From: Cyanobium sp. M55B138
GTDB lineage: Bacteria; Cyanobacteriota; Cyanobacteriia; PCC-6307; Cyanobiaceae
NCBI GenBank assembly: GCA_018400215.1
Contig: JAGYNF010000010.1
Location: 1-17,857 of the forward strand
Direction of reading: 5' to 3'
Length of the DNA: 17,857 bases
The notes under the pieces are model-generated. The model was given only the letters and a program-made list of their open reading frames with translations. It did no database searches and was not told where the DNA came from. The stretch's first letter is position 1. Every line of letters starts with the position of its first letter. The position numbers were made by a program, and so were the translations under genes. Of the stretch, positions 13,726-17,857 are shown in pieces.

Positions 13726-16091
13726 GCAGCAGGCCGGGGCACAAAGGGGGTGCCGCTCCCCCGGAAGCTGAAGTCGTTGAGTTTGATGCGGATGCCGCCG
13801 ATGCCGTCGTAGGGGCTGTAGTACACCCCCAACTCATAGGAGCGCTGTTGCAGTTTGAGCTCCAGGTAGGAGTAGCTCACATCGCCGTAGAAGCTCGACC
13901 CCTGGTCGATGTTCACCGTGGCCCCGGCCTCCAGCACCAGCGGTCCGTAGAGCTGCTGGGCGGCGCGAAAGCTGAGTGTGGCCAGGTCCACGGCCCGGTC
14001 GAAGCCGAACGGGCTGGCGCCATCCCGCAGGGTGCCCCCCACCAGCAGGGCGAGCTGGGAGTAGTCCAGCCAGGTCTTGCGGAAGCGGCCCAGGGTGAAG
14101 GCCGGCCCGCCGTAGAGGGTGAGGGTGTTCTGCCGGGCCCCGTCCTGGTAGCGGGCGATCGAGGTGGCCAGGCCGAAATCGAGGGCCACGCCGGGCCGCA
14201 CCGGTGCGGCGGAGTAGCGCAGGGCGGCCAGGTCGGTGCCGTTGGGGGCCCGTTCGGCCTCCCACAGCCGCAGCGATCCGTTGAGGCCGGCGTTGAGGTG
14301 GGAGCGCCACTGGGTCTCGAGTTGATCGCTTTCAAACAGGGTGGCCTGGTAGTTGCCCCCCACGGCCCGCCAGTTGAGGCCGATCGGCCCGAAATAGGGC
14401 GTGCGCCGCCCATCGCTGGCCTGGTCGCTGGGATCGGGATTGAAGCCCAGGCGCCCCTCCAACTGGCCGCCGTAGGAGTACACCACGGTCTGCAGTCCGA
14501 GGCTGCCGTTGTAGACCCGTTCGCGGTAGCTGCCGAACAACTGGCCCTGGGCGCTGGTGTGGCCGGCCAGCCCCAGGGGGGTGCCCAGCTTGACGATGCT
14601 GCGGGTGCCGGCCGCCAGGTTTTGCGGACTCAGGCTGGAGAGGCTGGTGTCGGCCTGGAGGCGAAAGCGGTCGAAGGGCAGGTCGAGCACGCCCACCAGG
14701 CCGAACAGGTCGCCAGCCCTCAGGTCCTGGTTCACCCGGGGGCCCGCCAGACTCTTCCCCGGCGCGGTGTAGCTCTCGCTGCGGCCCTGCAGGGCCCGTT
14801 GCAGCATGACCTGGGGTTGCAGCTCCAGCTTGCCCTTTGCGCCGATGGGCACGGTCGGCAGGTTGTAGCCGAGGTAGAAGCCGTCCCGGTCGCGCTTGTC
14901 GGTGTCGAGGCTGAGTTGCAGTGCCTCCTCGCCGATCACGGCGTTGTTGAGGCCCGGCACAGAGAGGCGGTTGCTCAGCAGGATCCGCGTGCGCTTGGCC
15001 TGGATGCGGGTGACGCCATCCCCCTCGAACTGGGCCTCCACCTGATAGCCGATCGTCCATGACTGGGCCGGCGTGAACGGGTCGTTGGTGAAGGCCACCT
15101 CCCGGGCGCTCCAGCGGTCGCCGCGCACCACCAGGTTGGAGGCCTGGAAGCGCAGCCGATTCAGGGCGCCCCGGCTGGGCTTGGGCCGGCGGTAGATGCT
15201 GGCGCCCCTGGGGGCGCTGGTGGTGGTCTCCTCGTCGGTATCGATCACGGCGACCAGATTGAGCTTGATGGAGGTGTCCACGCTCTGGCGAAAGCGCACG
15301 TCCTCCACGCGCTGATCGATGGTGGCTGGCTCGGCGCTGTCGGCCGCACCAGGCGCCAGCGGTGCCGGGCTGGGGGCGCCTGGTTCCAGGGTTACATCGG
15401 TCAGCACATCCCGCAGCGGCCGGGCCCGCCCAGCCCCATCGTCGCCAGGACAGCCCCTGGGGGCTGGCATCCACGGCAGCGGCACCCGCCGCGGCGGCAG
15501 CAGCTCGAGCACGGGGCGTTGGTCGCTGGAGCCCTGCAGCTGGGGACAGGCAAACCCCTGGTCGGCGGCTTCAGCCTCCGCCGGGTCGGCGGGCTGGCCC
15601 AGGGCTTTGAGCTCCCGGTCCACACCCTCCAGGTCGATCACGCCATAGATGTCCTCCAGTTCACCGGTGCCCTCCAATTGGCTGTAGCGCAGCCGGCTCG
15701 CCTGCAGCATCTGATCGCCCTTGTAGAGACGCAGCTGGCCGCTGGCGTACACCGTGCGGGTGAGTTCCATCACCTCCACCCGGTCGGCCAGTAAGCGCCA
15801 GCCCTCGAAGCGGGCCTCCACGTTGCCGCTGGCCACCAGCTTCCCCTGTTGGGGGTCCACCGCCTGGTGGTCGGCCCGCAACAGCAGGAAGGAAGGGGCC
15901 ACGGCGGCTGTCGCCCCGCGATCGGGCTCGGCAGTGTCGGGGGGATTGGCGTGGGCGGCGTTGGCCGTCGCCAGCAGTGCCGTGATCAACAGCAGAGGAC
16001 CAGGCCAGCAACAGCGGGCAAAACCGGAGCAGGCCCCGAACGCGTTGCCGACCCGGCGGGGAGGCTGGCTGCCGTGGAACTGAAGCGTCAA
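13707..16091 (-). CDS. OstA/LptD-like outer-membrane LPS-assembly protein (cyanobacterial type, DUF3769-like)
   Basis: 794 residues. An N-terminal Arg-containing region, a hydrophobic stretch WPGPLLLITALLATANAAHA (29-48) and an AxA cleavage site after A48 form a Sec signal peptide, so the protein is exported. Residues about 66-165 form an OstA/LptA-like beta-jellyroll repeat (GKLVASGNVEARFEG, LLADRVEV, TVYASGQLRLYKGDQ). A Pro-rich linker lies around 170-270. The rest alternates polar and hydrophobic strands typical of an outer-membrane beta-barrel and ends in SYELGVYYSPYDGIGGIRIK and NDFSF. This fits the plant-side and cyanobacterial LptD homologues that insert LPS or related lipids. The start is TTG 16091; there is no ATG before the signal peptide, so the exact N-terminus is uncertain. 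psbI lies 75 nt upstream on the same strand; the 3' end overlaps leuD tail to tail by 19 bp. Confidence 0.85.
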   Translation of the reverse strand: MTLQFHGSQPPRRVGNAFGACSGFARCCWPGPLLLITALLATANAAHANPPDTAEPDRGATAAVAPSFLLLRADHQAVDPQQGKLVASGNVEARFEGWRLLADRVEVMELTRTVYASGQLRLYKGDQMLQASRLRYSQLEGTGELEDIYGVIDLEGVDRELKALGQPADPAEAEAADQGFACPQLQGSSDQRPVLELLPPRRVPLPWMPAPRGCPGDDGAGRARPLRDVLTDVTLEPGAPSPAPLAPGAADSAEPATIDQRVEDVRFRQSVDTSIKLNLVAVIDTDEETTTSAPRGASIYRRPKPSRGALNRLRFQASNLVVRGDRWSAREVAFTNDPFTPAQSWTIGYQVEAQFEGDGVTRIQAKRTRILLSNRLSVPGLNNAVIGEEALQLSLDTDKRDRDGFYLGYNLPTVPIGAKGKLELQPQVMLQRALQGRSESYTAPGKSLAGPRVNQDLRAGDLFGLVGVLDLPFDRFRLQADTSLSSLSPQNLAAGTRSIVKLGTPLGLAGHTSAQGQLFGSYRERVYNGSLGLQTVVYSYGGQLEGRLGFNPDPSDQASDGRRTPYFGPIGLNWRAVGGNYQATLFESDQLETQWRSHLNAGLNGSLRLWEAERAPNGTDLAALRYSAAPVRPGVALDFGLATSIARYQDGARQNTLTLYGGPAFTLGRFRKTWLDYSQLALLVGGTLRDGASPFGFDRAVDLATLSFRAAQQLYGPLVLEAGATVNIDQGSSFYGDVSYSYLELKLQQRSYELGVYYSPYDGIGGIRIKLNDFSFRGSGTPFVPRPAAQKPPM

Positions 16092-16166
16092 GGCAAAGCA
16101 GCCTGGTCGAGGGGGACCCTATGCCAGATCCCGTTGCTGGGGCGGTGCCGGCGTTGGTGGGGGGGC

Positions 16167-16286
16167 TCAGTCCTCCAGATCCTTGCGGCTGGGGGTGCGG
16201 GTGGGATCGCTGGCCAGGAAGCCGAACACAAAAATCCCGATGAAGAAAAAGACGACCGAATAAACCGAGATCTTGAGAGCCAGCAT
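16167..16286 (-). CDS. psbI: Photosystem II reaction centre protein I (PsbI)
   Basis: 39-residue single-helix subunit of the photosystem II core, close to D1 and CP43 in the thylakoid membrane, needed for early assembly and stability. The sequence starts [12 protein letters not shown], continues with a Phe-rich helix ([12 protein letters not shown], 13-24) and ends [15 protein letters not shown]. Both the N-terminal MLxLKIxVY and the stromal SDPTRxPxRKDLE are diagnostic of PsbI, and family length is 35-39. The start is ATG 16286 and the stop TGA 16169-16167. A candidate promoter lies about 80 bp upstream. The gene is easily missed by length cut-offs. It shares its strand with the LptD-like gene 75 nt downstream, with no obvious terminator between. 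Confidence 0.96.
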   Translation of the reverse strand: MLALKISVYSVVFFFIGIFVFGFLASDPTRTPSRKDLED

Positions 16287-16369
16287 GGTTCGGTCTTGCG
16301 GGAGGCGGGCGGGTGACAGGGAGTGACGGGCCGCCCTGGGGGCCTGGTCGACCCTGCGGCAGCCCCATC

Positions 16370-16397
16370 ATTCTATGGGACCTCGTGAGCTATCCAA
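16370..16397 (-). promoter_or_regulatory. Candidate psbI promoter
   Basis: On the minus strand TTGGAT (16397-16392) and TAGAAT (16375-16370) are spaced by 16 bp. TAGAAT is five of six to the sigma70 -10 consensus; the -35 is weak (TTG only). Transcription would start near 16363, giving a 5' leader of about 76 nt. The -10 box is flanked by the inverted repeat CCCAT / ATGGG (16364-16379). The element overlaps the start region of the plus-strand GH38 gene. Confidence 0.4.
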
Positions 16398-16399
16398 CG

Positions 16400-17857
16400 A
16401 TGACGAAGGCCCCGGGGCCTGGGCTCTCCCACCAATTTGAAATGTTTGGCCCGGCCGCTGAGCCGGAGGCGGTGAGCCAGCCCTGGGATTTGCAGGGCCT
16501 CTGGCGTTGCCCCCAGCCCGATGGCGCGCCCGGCAGCGCCCTGCACCATCCCTGGGGGGAGGAGCATCGGCCGGATTGGCGGGCCCGCGGCCTGGTGATC
16601 TGGCCCCGGGGGGGGGTGTGGTGGCCGCTGCAGCTGCGGCTGCCTTGCCCGGCCGCTTGGCGGGCCCTGCAGCGTCCCGAGCCGGCGGTGCGGGCCCGGC
16701 TGGTGCTGCGCTGGTGGGCCGATGCGGCGGAGCTGCTGGTGGATGGTGTGCCGGTGCATCACGGCGACCTGTTCGACACCGCCTGCCGCTGGCCGTTGCC
16801 CGAGCGCTGGTGGCACGGGCATGCCCTGCAGCTGCAGCTGCGGCTGCGCAGTCCGCTGCACGACGACGGCGCCCTGATCCGCAGCCGGGTGGAGTTGGAG
16901 CCCTTGATGCCGGCCGATCCCTGCGGCGTGCTGGCCAGTGAGCGGCGCGAGCTGGTGCAGTTGCGGCGGGGGGCAGGGCAGCTGGATCAGCCGCCGGCTG
17001 AGCCCGGTTTCCACGTGCTGGGCCACGCCCACCTCGATCTGGCCTGGCTCTGGCCCGTGGCCGACACCTGGCGGGCGGCCGAGCGCACCTTCAGCTCGGC
17101 GCTCGACCTGATCGAGCGCTTTCCCCAGCTGCATTTCGCCCACTCCACGCCGGCGCTCTACGCCTGGCTGCAGCAGCACCGCCCCGACCTCTGGCAGCGC
17201 CTGCAGGCGGCGGTGCAGGCGGGCCGGTTCGAGCCGATCAATGGCCCCTGGGTGGAGAGCGACTGCGTGCTGATCAGCACCGCCTCACTGCTGCGCCAGT
17301 TCCAGCTCGGCCAGGCCTTCAGCCAGCGGCATTTTCCGCAGCTGGAGCACCACCTGGCCTGGCTGCCGGACAGCTTCGGCTTCGGGGCCGGCCTGCCGGC
17401 CGTGGCGGCCGCCACCGGCGTGCGTTGGTTCTGCACCCACAAGCTGTTCTGGAATGCCACCAATCCCTTCCCGCATCGGCTCTTCCGCTGGCGCTCCCGC
17501 TGTGGGGCCGAGCTGCTCGCTCTGATGACGGCGCCGATCGGCACCGACGGCGATCCGGTGGCCATGGAGCGGCAGCGACTCGCCTGGCAGGCCGCCACGG
17601 GCCTGCCGCAGACCCTCTGGTTGCCGGGGGTGGGCGACCACGGCGGCGGCCCCACCGCTGAAATGCTGGAGCACCTGGCCCTCTGGAACACCCAGCCCGC
17701 TGCGGCGGGACAGCGCCACGGCAGCCTGCGCCAATACCTGGGTGAGCTGGAGTACGCCGCCCCCCATCTGCCGGTGTGGCGCGACGAGCTCTACCTGGAG
17801 TTGCACCGGGGTTGCGCCACCACGCGCCCCGATCAGAAGCGCCATAACCGCACCCTG
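16400..17857 (+). CDS. GH38 alpha-mannosidase, MAN2C1-like, 3' part cut by window edge
   Basis: Retaining zinc-dependent alpha-mannosidase; 486 residues visible of a family usually near 1000. An N-terminal beta-rich domain (about 30-190; WPLQLRLPCPAAWRAL, ELLVDGVPVHHGD) precedes the catalytic barrel. Barrel features are HVLGHAHLDLAWLWPVADTW (205-224), with metal ligands H211 and D213; FEPINGPWVESDC (277-289); the nucleophile segment WLPDSFGFGAGLP (321-333) with D324; FCTHKLFWNATNPFPH (344-359); GVGDHGGGPT (410-419); and ELHRGCATTRPDQKRHNR (467-484). The last is close to the eukaryotic cytosolic MAN2C1 pattern. No signal peptide, so cytosolic. ATG 16400 is used; GTG 16385, five codons upstream, and ATG 16442 are alternatives. 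It is divergent from psbI. It may degrade internal mannosides, but the substrate is unknown. Confidence 0.93.
   Translation, partial: MTKAPGPGLSHQFEMFGPAAEPEAVSQPWDLQGLWRCPQPDGAPGSALHHPWGEEHRPDWRARGLVIWPRGGVWWPLQLRLPCPAAWRALQRPEPAVRARLVLRWWADAAELLVDGVPVHHGDLFDTACRWPLPERWWHGHALQLQLRLRSPLHDDGALIRSRVELEPLMPADPCGVLASERRELVQLRRGAGQLDQPPAEPGFHVLGHAHLDLAWLWPVADTWRAAERTFSSALDLIERFPQLHFAHSTPALYAWLQQHRPDLWQRLQAAVQAGRFEPINGPWVESDCVLISTASLLRQFQLGQAFSQRHFPQLEHHLAWLPDSFGFGAGLPAVAAATGVRWFCTHKLFWNATNPFPHRLFRWRSRCGAELLALMTAPIGTDGDPVAMERQRLAWQAATGLPQTLWLPGVGDHGGGPTAEMLEHLALWNTQPAAAGQRHGSLRQYLGELEYAAPHLPVWRDELYLELHRGCATTRPDQKRHNRTL

Overview
The window is a compact, very G+C-rich bacterial chromosome segment with almost no unassigned space. 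It comes from a unicellular cyanobacterium. The clearest evidence is a 39-residue photosystem II gene, psbI, on the minus strand at 16167-16286. Supporting evidence is the plant/cyanobacterial type of IspH, a DUF3181-family protein, and a cyanobacterial LptD/OstA-like outer-membrane protein. Base composition and gene content suit the Cyanobium / high-GC Synechococcus group. That assignment rests on recognition of the families, not on a search.

Layout. (1) 1-1539, minus: sfsA followed by ispH, which runs off the left edge. (2) 1636-3258, plus: murJ, the lipid II flippase. (3) 3279-4111, minus: three very small, tightly packed genes (2TM membrane protein, DUF3181 protein, 90-residue conserved protein) with an ATGA overlap between the first two. 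(4) 4238-4311, plus: tRNA-Arg(ACG), then a 136-nt leader with a strong hairpin, then glyA, a WecA/MraY-type sugar-phosphate transferase and cinA (to 8157), all on the plus strand. (5) 8263-11473, minus: a GT4 glycosyltransferase and an amylo-alpha-1,6-glucosidase-type debranching enzyme overlapping by 11 nt. This block looks like an accessory cassette set among housekeeping genes. (6) 11623-13725, plus: leuC and leuD, the two subunits of isopropylmalate isomerase. (7) 13707-16286, minus: psbI followed by a large OstA/LptD-like protein whose 3' end overlaps leuD tail to tail by 19 nt. (8) 16400-17857, plus: the first 486 codons of a GH38 alpha-mannosidase, cut by the right edge.

Taken together, several genes concern the envelope and its precursors: ispH (isoprenoid precursors, hence undecaprenyl carriers), the WecA-like transferase (lipid-linked sugar), murJ (lipid II flipping) and LptD-like (LPS export). 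The GT4/debranching pair and the GH38 mannosidase suggest extra alpha-glucan or mannoside metabolism. glyA, leuCD and cinA are one-carbon, leucine and nucleotide-repair metabolism. No mobile element, CRISPR array, phage gene or rRNA was seen, and no intergenic gap reaches 300 bases.

I did not find a convincing new defence or mobile system. The most rewarding places are the GT4/debranching cassette with its duplicated stop-codon segment, the three-gene small-protein operon, and the structured leader between tRNA-Arg and glyA.
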